64,000 bases of DNA, taken from NCBI GenBank assembly GCA_018806915.1, contig JAGKQI010000049.1, positions 1,860,001 to 1,924,000 on the forward strand. The letters run 5' to 3'. Made by a program: the position numbers and the translations under genes. Shown here in pieces: positions 1 to 10,078 of this stretch. Under the pieces are notes generated by a model that was given only the letters and a program-made list of their open reading frames with translations, had not been told where the DNA came from and did no database searches. Origin of the DNA: Phytophthora colocasiae (lineage: Eukaryota > Oomycota > Peronosporomycetes > Peronosporales > Peronosporaceae). How positions within the stretch are numbered: position 1 is the stretch's first letter; every line of letters starts with the position of its first letter.

Positions 1-59
1 ATGGGTCAGTGTTCTTGGTCAGTCTTTAATGGTAAAATAAAAAATAAAATACAACTCAC

Positions 60-202
60 ATGCGGATGAGGTTGCCCATAGTATGGTCCTCACGCAGGAT
101 AGTGAACTTGCCGGCATTGGAAATCTTCGTGTCCTTCTCGTACGTCACCTTTTGGGCGCCCTCAGGCAGCAGGTACGAGTCGGTACGGTTCGGCGCGTTC
201 AT
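60..202 (-). CDS. RPB11: RPB11-like RNA polymerase II subunit, first exon only
   Basis: First exon of the small RNA polymerase II subunit RPB11 (POLR2J), which dimerises with RPB3 and starts core assembly in the nucleus. The 47 codons read MNAPNRTDSYLLPEG, then a KDTKISNAGKFTI stretch and EDHTMGNLIR, which is the family signature (EDHTxGN) at its normal place about 40 residues in. I chose the ATG at 202 because the family begins with a short MNAP-type leader; the longer in-frame extension upstream does not look like RPB11. The exon ends in phase 2 at a GTGAGT donor (59-54). The rest of the gene lies beyond the left edge, so the product is partial. Confidence 0.85.
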
Positions 203-631
203 GCTGCTTTGCTCGAGCTCCAATTCACGACTGATGTCGTAATTTATAAAGACATTACTATCCGGATAAGGTATCCGGACCTTTATACTGTGATATCGCT
301 TTTGACAACTGCCAGAAATACGGCAAAATGGTAGCGCTCCACACAGACTACTTGCACAGATAAAACTTGGTACAAGCATGGAGAACCATTCGCTACAGCT
401 TGTGGCAGAGTTGCGAGGCGCTACCTGTCGTGTACAACGCCGGCCAGGATATAAGGAAAAGGCTGCCACGCGTAAACCCGGCACTACCTCACGAAGTAAC
501 TGAAGTAACTACGGCGGCCAATCAGAGCGCAAATAATGCAAAATTATTTTGTGTTTATAAAAATATTTTCATTTTAAATTTAAAATATATTTTGTTCATT
601 TTCTGATTCAAATATATTTTGTTCATTTCTG
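203..631. promoter_or_regulatory. Shared divergent promoter region
   Basis: 429 bp between the divergent RPB11 and ANGEL-like starts. It holds a CCAAT-type motif (GGCCAATCAGAG, about 515-527) and an AT-rich stretch with two copies of an ATATATTTTGTTCATTT-like sequence (about 585-630) just before the ANGEL-like ATG. No gene is visible. A bidirectional promoter is inferred from gene orientation only. Confidence 0.4.
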
Positions 632-2249
632 ATGGAGGACAAGGCTGAGCCAAAGCGACAACGGTCGAGACACTCTGGAGGTGACGACAACAGCGACGAG
701 AAGCGCCAACGTTCGGGACCGCGTAAGCCACGACCAGCTATTAGACCGTGGACGTTGTATGCACCACCCAGAAGTGATGAGGACCCGTCTGTCCCTTTAG
801 CAGCGTCCACTTTCCGCTTTGTGTCATTCAACGTGCTAGCAGGTAATGGTAGTATTACTTTTGATTAATACTCGTTGGAATGCAAACTGATATTGATTGG
901 GTTGCAGATTATTTGGTGCAGAATGATTGCGAGAAGGATCCTGCTAAACGCCAGCAGAAATACGAGTACGTGAATGCTGTTCTTCAGCCCTTTTAGTTAA
1001 TAGTATATTAATCGTGGAATTGTTTAGCTGGGAATACCGCAGCGTACGTTTGGTGAAGGAGATTTTGAGTTGGTCCCCGCATATCGTGAATTTGCAGGAA
1101 GTGGATCATTTTGAGGACTTTTTCGAGCCAAAGCTCAAGAAGGCAGGCTTTGTAGGCGTTTACAAAAGGAGGTGGGTGCATGAATGGCAGACAACTAGCT
1201 TGCACATGCTAACTCAAAGATGTAATTGTTGCTGACAGGACGGGGGAGACGACGCACGACGGCTGCGCGATTTTCGTGAAGAAGAGCATGTTTCGTATTG
1301 TGTCGTCGCATCCGATCGAGTATTACGTCCCAGATCATCCTGTACTAGATCGCCATAATATTGCGTTGGCAGCAGTAATTGAGGCGAAGAACAGCGCCAA
1401 TGGATCCAATCCAGCTCGCTTTGTGGTCGCGAACACGCATTTGCTGTTCAACCCCAATGTTCGTTGATTGTTTTCTTTGATCCAAGAATCGTCTCACTAA
1501 CATTATTACTTTGTTCTGTAGCGTGGAGAAATCAAAATGGCTCAACTGAACATGCTGCTGAAGCACCTGGTATCCCTGCGTCAAGAACATGACCCGATGC
1601 TGCCGGTTCTTCTCTCTGGAGACTTCAATCTTGCGCCGCACAGTCCACTTTACCATTATTTATCGACGGGAGTGCTGGATGCGTCTGGGCTTTCCCGATA
1701 CAACTTGTCTGGGCAAAATCTGGATAGCTATAAGCTCAAGGTATAGCTCTCGACTTGCATCATGGTCACAGATCTGCTAACCTGTGTTTCATTTTGAACA
1801 GCGAGCAGCTCGGGTTAACGAAAACGACCAGACTCGTCATCACGGATACGGAACTGCCTTTGGAAAATTTAACAGTGACCAAGCCCAACGGAATGATTTC
1901 CGCGCTTTTAAGCCCGATACGGTGTTTTCTCACGAGGTAAGTCAGCTACGAGTTGCTGAGGCTGGGGGACGAGCTAATAATTGGTGTTCTTGTGACTGTA
2001 TAGCTTGAGGTCACCAGTGCCTACGCCCAATCCCCCGACTACAAATGCACGGGTGAACCGAAGTTCACAATTTTCCACAGCGGCTCGAAGGGCACGGTCG
2101 ACTACATCTGGTATACTCGGAGCTCGTTGCACTGTCACGGCGTGGTGGAAATGGTTCCTGCAGGGCTGCTGTTCAAGCACGGCGAGTTGCCTACTCTCGA
2201 ACACCCAAGCGACCACCTATCGCTTGTCGCCGATTTCTCGTTGCGCTAG
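632..2249 (+). CDS. ANGEL/CCR4-like endonuclease-exonuclease-phosphatase protein (7 exons)
   Basis: Member of the EEP (exonuclease/endonuclease/phosphatase) superfamily, closest to ANGEL/CCR4-nocturnin proteins that act on RNA ends (deadenylase or 2',3'-cyclic phosphatase activity in relatives). Exons by GT/AG and frame: 632-842, 908-965, 1028-1171, 1239-1458, 1522-1740, 1802-1936, 2004-2249; 1233 nt, 410 residues, frame kept across all six introns (61-68 bp). Motifs in order: FRFVSFNVLADYLVQ (metal-site Asn), NLQEVDHF (catalytic Glu), KRRTGETTHDGCAIF, NTHLLFNP, LSGDFNLAPHSPLY (GDFN), GTVDYIWYT and HPSDHLSLVADF (catalytic SDH). All catalytic motifs are intact. The N-terminus is Lys/Arg-rich and may be a nuclear signal. 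Which EEP subfamily it belongs to is less sure. Confidence 0.9.
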
Positions 2250-2344
2250 GTTATTCACCAAGGCATGCTTTGAGTTGTCAACGTAAGATTCTTTGTTTAG
2301 CTATGGTGCGGACACTAACTACAAAACAATAGCACTATGCTCTA

Positions 2345-3763
2345 TTACTTCAGGAGCTTGACGATTCCGTAGCCCACTAGACCGACGACGGTCGCACCAA
2401 ACAGGTGGAAGCTCAGCGGGATACCGAAAGGAGGCACAGGTGGCACCGGGACATTGCCAGGGTCTTCGTACAGTGCCGTTCGGGTGTGCTTAGGGTCACG
2501 GAGGATAGCAGCCACACGACGGCCAGCAACGAAGCCATCTTCATGGAAACCACGGCCCAACCAGGCACCAGAGAGCGAGATTCCTTCTTCCTGAATGATC
2601 TCGTCCTGCGGCAGACAATCCGCGAGTAGACGCGGGTGGTCCCAGCGGAAGGCGGAGATTACCTGGTCCGGAGATGGACGCTTGCCCTGGAAGTCGTGCG
2701 GCGTGATGGTCACGAACACGTCCTTCTTGCTGTTAAGGCGCTGGATGCGGTTCATCCAATACGTCAGCACATACTGCTCGTCCTCAGTGATGAGGACGTT
2801 CCAGCTGCTCCATACCTTGTTGGACGGAGGTAGCATGATCGGATCGCGGTGAACGTACATCATACTCTTGTGATAGTGGAAGCGCATCAGCGAGCGGTAC
2901 GCCTTCTCGCTCCAACGCACCATCTCGGCACTCTCGTCGGCATGGGTGGCGAGCACAACGTGGTCGCACTCGATCCGCTCGCCGCTCTCGAGAATCACCG
3001 CCTTACCGCCCTTCTCGACCTGGTCCACAGCAGCGTTGTACCGGACAGTTCCATTGTACTCCTCCGTGAATAACTTGAGGAACGGCTCGATGTAGCCCGA
3101 GCCAACGTACCACCACAAGTGCTTGGGGCGGTCCGTGCGGCGTCCCAATGCACCGAGAATCACCTGCCACAGTGGCATATACAGCGAGTTGGAGTGGGTC
3201 TTGAGGCAACGGAGGAACTGCGTCACAGGAAGATCCAGCACGTCGTGCTTGGGTACCGTCCACAGGATGGACACGAAAGCCAGGAAGTAGTGACGGAAGA
3301 ACTCGTTCGAGTAGCGGTCCTTGGCAGCCCATTCACGCGTGGTGATAACCTCCTTCACTGGCATCGTCATGAGGTCCATCGTGAACTTGTAAATGTCAAT
3401 GAGCACGCGCCAGATGCGTCTGTCAAAGAGGTTGAGCACGCTGCCGTGGAACGGAGCACGAGACGAGAACTGCATGTCGCCCTTGACTTCCGACGTGACT
3501 GTGAGGCTCATGGGGATGCGCTTCTTCGTGGTGCCATCCGGCTGTGTGACACCCAGCGACTTGAACCATTCCTTAATGTTGGGGTTGGAGTCTCCGAACA
3601 TCATGAAGCCAATGTCCACCATTTCGCCGTCGATCTCCATCTCGTACGTGTGTCCACCGAGTGTCGCGTTCTTCTCCAGTAGAATCACTTCATGGCCATC
3701 CTTGACCAAGTGGTAAGCGGCGGAGGTGCCGCCAATGCCGGAACCGACCACGACGACCTTCAT
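2345..3763 (-). CDS. FAD-dependent amine-oxidase-like oxidoreductase, copy 1
   Basis: 472-residue flavoprotein of the NAD(P)-binding Rossmann/amine oxidase group (COG2907-like). The N-terminus is a dinucleotide-binding fold, VVVGSGIGGTSAAYHL (GxGxxG), followed by an acidic strand end and the GGHT motif (LLEKNATLGGHTYEM) that contacts FAD. A C-terminal GAWLGRGFHEDGFVAGR segment fits the second FAD-contact region. The last ~25 residues (FHLFGATVVGLVGYG) are hydrophobic and could anchor a membrane. Substrate unknown. I start at the ATG at 3763, directly before the Rossmann strand; an in-frame ATG at 3886 would add 41 atypical residues, and an Inr-like motif lies between the two. A close paralog is at 12783-14228. 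Confidence 0.8.
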   Translation of the reverse strand: MKVVVVGSGIGGTSAAYHLVKDGHEVILLEKNATLGGHTYEMEIDGEMVDIGFMMFGDSNPNIKEWFKSLGVTQPDGTTKKRIPMSLTVTSEVKGDMQFSSRAPFHGSVLNLFDRRIWRVLIDIYKFTMDLMTMPVKEVITTREWAAKDRYSNEFFRHYFLAFVSILWTVPKHDVLDLPVTQFLRCLKTHSNSLYMPLWQVILGALGRRTDRPKHLWWYVGSGYIEPFLKLFTEEYNGTVRYNAAVDQVEKGGKAVILESGERIECDHVVLATHADESAEMVRWSEKAYRSLMRFHYHKSMMYVHRDPIMLPPSNKVWSSWNVLITEDEQYVLTYWMNRIQRLNSKKDVFVTITPHDFQGKRPSPDQVISAFRWDHPRLLADCLPQDEIIQEEGISLSGAWLGRGFHEDGFVAGRRVAAILRDPKHTRTALYEDPGNVPVPPVPPFGIPLSFHLFGATVVGLVGYGIVKLLK

Positions 3764-3792
3764 AACAGCGAGAGTGTGCGGGACAAGGAGCT

Positions 3793-3807
3793 GATTCCAG
3801 AATGGCC
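3793..3807 (-). promoter_or_regulatory. Inr-like start motif of FAD oxidoreductase copy 1
   Basis: Minus strand reads GGCCATTCTGGAATC, resembling the oomycete Inr (CATTCY) followed by an FPR-like AATTT-type tail, 30-44 nt before the ATG at 3763. The match is partial. It supports the downstream start. Confidence 0.35.
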
Positions 3808-4259
3808 ATTGCGCACGTCTGAGAGCCAACCCCCCTTTTCGCCACCACAGGACACTTGACTTGGAGTTTGTAAGGGGACGATCCACCGAGAGGATCCACT
3901 TACAAACACTGCGATTGGACAGTCAAAACGTGGAGCGCTTCAACTTGACCACCTGTGTACGACACCTTTCGGCGAGGCTTCTTCACTCTGCATTGCAGGC
4001 ACATGCAAGTGCAACACGTTGAATCTGTTGCGGTGGTGCCGAGATTGTTAGTTGCCCGGCTCTGACTGCTCTGGGCATGCAACGCGTACGCTTGTACCGT
4101 GTCGGTCATGGAGAGGCCAGCAGTGCGTGTCCTTCGTGACGGTATCTGATCTGGTGTTGGTAAGCGAACTACGGCGCAATGGCATCGAGCTATGTATGCA
4201 CTCGAGCTCGAAAATAAGGCCAGACTGGTTATCATCGCCTTTGACGTCCGATTCAGAAC

Positions 4260-4273
4260 TTAACCCTTCTGCG
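4260..4273 (+). repeat. Left TTAA target site and terminal inverted repeat
   Basis: TTAACCCTTCTGCG, the exact inverse of the sequence at 12743-12756. CCC after TTAA is typical of piggyBac ends. Confidence 0.85.
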
Positions 4274-4936
4274 AAGCAATGGACTAAACTATAGTATACA
4301 AAGTTAAGTCAATGTCTTGTAAAAGGGCCCTCAGGCGCCCTTTTAGAGACATATCGCAAGATCATCCATGCCTCAAATCTCGCAAGATGCACGAGGATAC
4401 CTCCTTCATCAACCTCTAAGGGCACATCATGCGCCTTTCAAGTTGGCGATCTGATAGGCCGATATCCTGGAGCTAAACAAAAAATCTGGAAGAATACTCT
4501 AATTGGATAAAAAGAAGTTGGTGGGAAGCAGCTTCAGGTAACAAATCAAAAATTACGTCAAACATGAGCCACGTTTTTGAACGCCATGCTTGGAATGATG
4601 ATGCTTGGATGTTGTCTTGCATGAGCACTGGCGCCGCGCTTGCAACAACTACGTCTACACAAACACTTTCCGCTTGTTAATGGCAGTCCAGAATGGCTTT
4701 ATCATTCCCTACGTGTTCGCAATTAGCTTCTTCTACAAACAGCTAGCAAACTGGAATAAATGCCTTTGAATGCCAGAATTAATTCTTATTGAAACTTAAT
4801 TATTTCAAAAACACATAGCATATAAATTACAAAACAACAAGTGAACTATCAAAATGCGACCTGTTAAAATTAATCGCGAACAACGACGCGTGGCGACCGT
4901 CCAGCATTTCCCTCCCCCTCCCGTTTCGGAGAATTC
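4274..4936. other. piggyBac left subterminal region, non-coding
   Basis: About 660 bp between the left terminus and the transposase ATG. No ORF is convincing. It has a short hairpin AAAAGGGC...GCCCTTTT (4321-4344), and a related GGGCACATCATGCGCC motif at about 4419-4436. Both resemble sequence near the right end (12652-12680), so these are likely subterminal repeats for transposase binding. Confidence 0.5.
4321..4344. repeat. Subterminal hairpin, left
   Basis: AAAAGGGCCCTCAGGCGCCC followed by TTTT: 8-bp complementary arms around a short loop. A matching motif is at the right end. Confidence 0.5.
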
Positions 4937-5205
4937 ATGACGCTTAGTGAAGAAGCACCCGGAGAGAAGAAGGCACCACCACCAGGGCAAGTCAGCAAGC
5001 GACGCCGGCTTGATACGTCCACCGCGTGGGGCGTTCGGTTTCGTGATGTGTGGGCGGCGTTATTAAAAGATGGGTGGACATCAAAGCGACCAAGTGGCCG
5101 GAGCTTGGACTCGCGATACCAGTACATCGTCCCTCGTGGGCGTTATAATGGTGAGGAAGGGGTCGACTTCTTTCTCAGCGAAGACGCCTTGATGCAACAC
5201 CTCCA

Positions 5206-6400
5206 TGATGCCGTCCAAGGTAAGTAAGAATGGTGTGATTTGGTGCTACGTGTACTTGACATTGTTCGTGTATGTGCTATAGGTGACGAGCTACGAGAAG
5301 CAGTGGCAGAGCGTGGTGGCGGCGCAGTACAGCAGTGTCGCGGTGCAGCGCAAGACACCGGTGCAGCCGTTGACACCAACGTCCAAGGTGCGTGATGAAT
5401 GTGTACTGGACGACGGTGCACTAGTTGCTAATGTTGTGTGCATGCGTAAGGTGCAGGTGGTGAGCATCGAGCAGCAGGCGGACTACATCTCATCGATGCT
5501 GTGCAAGGTGTGTGAGGTCTTTATGGAGGTGGTGCTTCTGATGGCTGATGCTGCTATGTGTTTTGTAGGACTTGGACATCGGGACGATGCTGGCACAGCG
5601 TACGCTGGTACTGTCGGTAGAGGTGAGAAAGAACTACATGGACTGTGTGGGTGCTGTGGTTGTTGACGTTATTTGCGTACTGTGTATGTAGCTCACGAGC
5701 ATCGTGTAGGAGTTGTTGTTAGTGACGCCGCTGGCCGAGGTGGGAAGCCGTGTTGTGAGATGGACACAAGATGCTGACGTTGTGCTATGTGATATGCAGT
5801 TTCCAAGCGCCGTGGATCAGCAGCAGTGGATGATGAGGGTGGCGTTACTGGCCCAGGTGAGCGGAATTATATTGTAGAGGTGTTCTGTGTTAGTGACATC
5901 GTTATGCTTGCTGTGTAGTTACCAAACGTCGCGTGTGCGTGAGTTCTGCTAGTGGTGTACGTACGTCGAGACGTAGGCGTGCAGCTGCTGAACGTCCGAT
6001 TGGTGGACAATCTGCTCGTGGTCGTGCACTTCGAAGTGCTAGTAATGAACTTGCTTCGGGTGCTTTGGCTGGCACAAGTGACGGTCGTGCTTCGGCCATT
6101 GGACGTGCTGCTGGTGATGACTTTGTTTCGAGTGGCCAAGTTGGCAGCGATGAACTTGCTCGTGGTGGACGTGCGCTTCGAGGTGAACGTGCGCTTCGAG
6201 GTGAACGTCCAGCTGGTGATGAACTTGCTTCGAGTGGTAATGCTGGCACAAGTGGTGGACGAGTTTCGGACAGTGAACGTCCAGCTGGTGATGATCTTGC
6301 TTCGAGTGGTATTGGCACTAGTGGTGGACGAGCTTTGGACAGCGATCGTGCTACTGGTGATGAACTTGCTTCGAGTGGTAATGCTGGCACAAGTGGTGGA
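5206..6400 (+). repeat. Left arm of internal inverted repeat (shared exon module)
   Basis: Covers the end of exon 1, introns and exons 2-6 and the start of exon 7 of the transposase gene. It is repeated in inverse orientation at about 10840-12106 with few differences (a 2-bp change in the GGG run after exon 5, some substitutions). Introns are conserved as well as exons. Confidence 0.85.
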
Positions 6401-6815
6401 CGAGTTTCGGACAGTGAACGTCCAGCTGGTGATGATCTTGCTTCGAGTGGTATTGGCACTAGTGGTGGACGAGCTTTGGACAGCGATCGTGCTACTGGTG
6501 ATGAACGTTCTTCGAGAGGTATTGCTGGCACTAGTGGTGGACGAGTTTCGGACAGTGAACGTCCAGCTGGTGATGATCTTGCTTCGAGTGGTATTGGCAC
6601 TAGTGGTGGACGAGCTTTGGACAGCGATCGTGCTACTGGTGATGAACGTTCTTCGAGAGGTATTGCTGGCACTAGTGGTGGACGAGTTTCGGACAGTGAA
6701 CGTCCAGCTGGTGATGACCTTGCTTCGAGTGGTATTGGCACTAGTGGTGGACGAGCTTTGGACAGCGATCGTGCTACTGGTGATGAACGTTCTTCGAGTG
6801 GTAGTGCTGGTACTA
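6200..6815 (+). repeat. Coding tandem repeat in transposase exon 7
   Basis: Units of about 45-48 nt encode a Gly/Ser/Asp/Arg-rich motif such as GTSGGRVSDSERPAGDDLAS alternating with GTSGGRALDSDRATGDE. About a dozen units; the copy in the DOT1-like gene has fewer. Probably a disordered linker. Confidence 0.8.
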
Positions 6816-9639
6816 GTGGTGGAAATGATGTTCGTCGTGCGTGTGGCACTAGCGAACAACGTACAGCTAAACATGGGCGTACGGCTAGATATGGGCGTGT
6901 GTCTAGTGGTGGGCGTACTACTGCAGATGTGCGCACTTCTAGAGGTGGGCGTACGGCTAGAGGTGGCACTGCTAGAGGTGGTCGCACTATTCATGGTGGA
7001 CGGGTTGCTAGTGTTGGGCGTGTTGGCTTGGCTGCTTGCAACGAACCTAAGTCTAATACTGGACGGGCAGAAATGTATGGGTGTGTTTCAAGCAGTGCAG
7101 CAGTTGCAAGCGCTGGCAATAACATCACGGTTGGTGAAATTGATAACTCACGGTGTCTCAATGTTCGAGCATCTTGTGGCGGTAGTTTTAGTGTCGGTAC
7201 TACCCGTTACACTGGCGACAACGACGTTATATCAGTGGCCGATGAAGGTGATAGTGACGGAGTATCTGTGATTAGCGGAGGTGCCAGTAGTCCAGACACG
7301 ATGAATCTTGCGCCATCTTCATCACGTGCGAACACCCCAACATCTCGATCACCCAATGAGGCCAAAACAACACCACGATCCACGCCTATCCTACTCCAAG
7401 ATGTCTACATTGACAAACTGGTCGCGTTCACACCTGACAATGAAACGTGGATGAAGGCTAAGGCATACAGACCGATTGGTACATCCTACATTGTCGGCCG
7501 CATTTACCGTTCTGTGAAGAAGGGGAAGAACGCTACTCTCTTTCAAATCCGATGGCTGGATAGTCAATTTCAAAATAACTTGGAGATCATCAACGCTGGC
7601 GTCGCACAGCGTGGTATCAAGAATTACGTTGCACTTACACAGTTGAAAACTCCTAACTGGCGTGTTCTCGTGGAGCCTGATCCTGGTGAGGAGCTTGACA
7701 TCGACTCTGAAGCCTCCGACCTAGTGGAAGACCCCATTGAAGCGTTCGATCCTGGCAGCGTTCTTCCCACGAGTCTATCAGAGGTGGAGGCGATTAGAAA
7801 CATGCGATTTGTCCCCGGAGAAGACGTTGAATCTCCCTCCTACCTGTATGCGCATGCCGACGGTACAACCAAGACCCACATCCGCCCTGAGTACAAGCAC
7901 CTTTTCGAGCACTCTGCCTGCTCAAGCTTTTTCGCGTACATACCACTATTTTTCTGGCGCCAGACATTACACGAGACGAATCACTACGCTACTTTAAAGG
8001 ATATTCGCATCGGCAACCCGTTCACGCTGGACGAGTTGATGACTTTCCTCGGAATTTTGTTCTTCATGGCTGTGAATGATAAGGGGGAGTACGCAAACTA
8101 TTGGGGTCAACAAGCCGAAGACTTAGTCTTTGGAGGATCTACAACCGCTCTAGATTCTATCATGTCACTGTATCGATTCAAGCTCCTTCGGCGTTGCCTG
8201 AGCTTCAATGCTTCGCCAACCACTCTTGAGAAAGATGCTGCGGCAAGGATTAGGCCGCTTCTGAATCTACTAAAGATCACCGGGGGGCAGTACGTTAATG
8301 TCGGACGCAATGTTGCTTTGGACGAGGCTAGTGTCGCCTGCAGAACTCGCCAAGGCCGACACATGATCGTGTACAACCCCACCAAGCCAACGGGCAAGTA
8401 TCACTTCCGACTTTATATGGTGTGCTGTTCTACTACGTGGATAGCTCTGAACTACAAGCTTCACTGTAATCGAAGTGACATTTTGGACCGTTTAGACGGT
8501 GTTGTTGGGCTGGAGGAAGCCCAGAGTTTGAGAGAGGAGTTCGAAGCTGTATCGAAAATCCGGCAGCATGTGCTTGAAGTTACGACCTCTCTTTGGGACG
8601 AACCGAATTGTGAACATGGACAACTACTATACATCAGTGCAGCTGCTGCAGGAACTGCGGCTTAAAGGTCTCTATGGGAGAGGTACAATTCGTGCGAATA
8701 GCAAACACTTTCCTGCGCATTCAATACTGCCCAAAGATGATTGCACTCGTGGAGACTACCGACAGGCTGTGGCTCGGGATCACAGTATGCTAGCGGCATC
8801 CTGGTGTGATGGCAATGTAGTCAACATGATTTCCAATGCAGATTCGACAGCCATTACAAGTGTGGCTCGAGTGATTGGCAAAGAACGAAAGGAATTTACG
8901 TCGCCAGTGTGTGTTGCCCACTACAACGCCAATATGCAAGGGGTTGATAGACTTGATCAAATTAGAGGACGCTTCTCTATTTCTGACGGACACTCCTATA
9001 GACGTTGGCACAAAAAGCTGGCATTAGCACTAATCGATGTCGCGCGATCCAACGCATACCTCACTCAACGTCTCGTCAAAACGGACACCCCGCCCATCCG
9101 AGACCCTCATCGAAAGTTTATGATGGAGCTTGTGGGGGAATTGCTGAATGTACAGTGGAAAAACGCTCCAAGTGAAGGGCGCATGCTTTACACTGGCGCA
9201 TGTGCTACAAGAGACGAAATTGAAGCAGTAAACATGCCGCCGGCACGACCAAGCGTTGACCGTGTTAGAGGTGCGACGATGGTGTGTACGTCAGTTTCGT
9301 CAAGGCAAATTTATGACAAAAGGCAGAGGAAACGTCGACGCTGCATAGTATGCAGGTGGGAGGGCAGATACCCAACCGAGGTTACGACCTACTGCTATTC
9401 CCATGACGTATGCTTGTGCCGAGAACTGCACGACGTACCTGTCAAGCCGTGGATGTGCCCAAACACTACTGCAACATGTTGGGAAAAATTCCATCAGTTC
9501 TATCTTCAGCAAAATTTGTTTACTGACAAGGGCAACGTCAGGCGACACTCAAAGCTTGCCATGCTGAAAGCAGCAGCAGGTGACAACGAGTCGAGGCCAC
9601 CTGTAGTACGCCAAATTCAAATATAGGTGAAGTTGTTTG

Positions 9640-10012
9640 TTTGAGTGCATGTGTTTACCTGTATGTAACTTGCTTCTAGTGCATGTGTTTACCTGTATGT
9701 AACTTGAGTTTAGTATGCTTCTAGTGCATGTGTTTACCTGTATGTAACTTGAATTTAGTATGCTTCTAGTGCATGTGTTTACCTGTATGTAACTTGAGTT
9801 TAGTATGCTTTTAGCGCATGTGTTTACCTGTGTGTAACTTGAGTTTAGTATGCTTCTAGTGCATGTGTTTACCTGTATGTAACTTGAATTTAGTATGCTT
9901 CTAGTGCATGTGTTTACCTGTATGTAACTTGAGTTTAGTATGCTTTTAGCGCATGTGTTTACCTGTATGTAACTTGAGTTTAGTATGCTTCTAGTGCATG
10001 TGTTTACCTGAA
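9640..10012. repeat. 45-bp minisatellite between the two convergent genes
   Basis: About eight copies of a 45-bp unit containing GTGCATGTGTTTACCTGTAT and a GAGTTTAGTATGCTTCTA tail. It lies just 3' of both genes, so both 3' ends may run into it. Confidence 0.9.
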
Positions 10013-10078
10013 TTCCACTTAAATGTACGATGTGTTTGGTGCAAATTGACAGTAGTTATTGTTGGGAAGGCTGTGATA

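Larger units (their letters stand above)
4937..9626 (+). pseudogene. piggyBac transposase gene, 7 exons, one frameshift
   Basis: DDE transposase of the piggyBac family (DDE_Tnp_1_7). Exons: 4937-5219, 5283-5387, 5451-5507, 5569-5622, 5692-5739, 5800-5856, 5919-9626; every intron is phase 1. Exon 1 encodes a Trp-rich module (DVWAALLKDGWTSK ... YQYIVPRG ... GVDFFLSEDALM). Exons 2-6 are small and low-complexity. Exon 7 opens with a Gly/Ser/Asp repeat (6200-6815). The catalytic domain has Asp codons at 8321 (ALDEAS), 8619 (NMDNYYTS) and 8946 (GVDRLDQ), matching the piggyBac DDD triad. A Cys-rich C-terminus (CIVC ... TYCYSHDVCLC) fits the usual zinc domain. The frame shifts by one at about 8583-8600, between the first and second Asp, so the product is split unless this is a sequence error. 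Confidence 0.85.

Noticed and set aside
5867..6994. Long antisense ORFs (375 and 361 codons) and a 439-codon frame over the transposase repeat exon
   Set aside because: They are low-complexity shadows of the period-3-multiple coding repeat. The sense frame alone joins the spliced exons and the catalytic domain.
9640..10012. CRISPR-like array
   Set aside because: The 45-bp units are contiguous with no unique spacers, in a eukaryotic transposon; it is a minisatellite.
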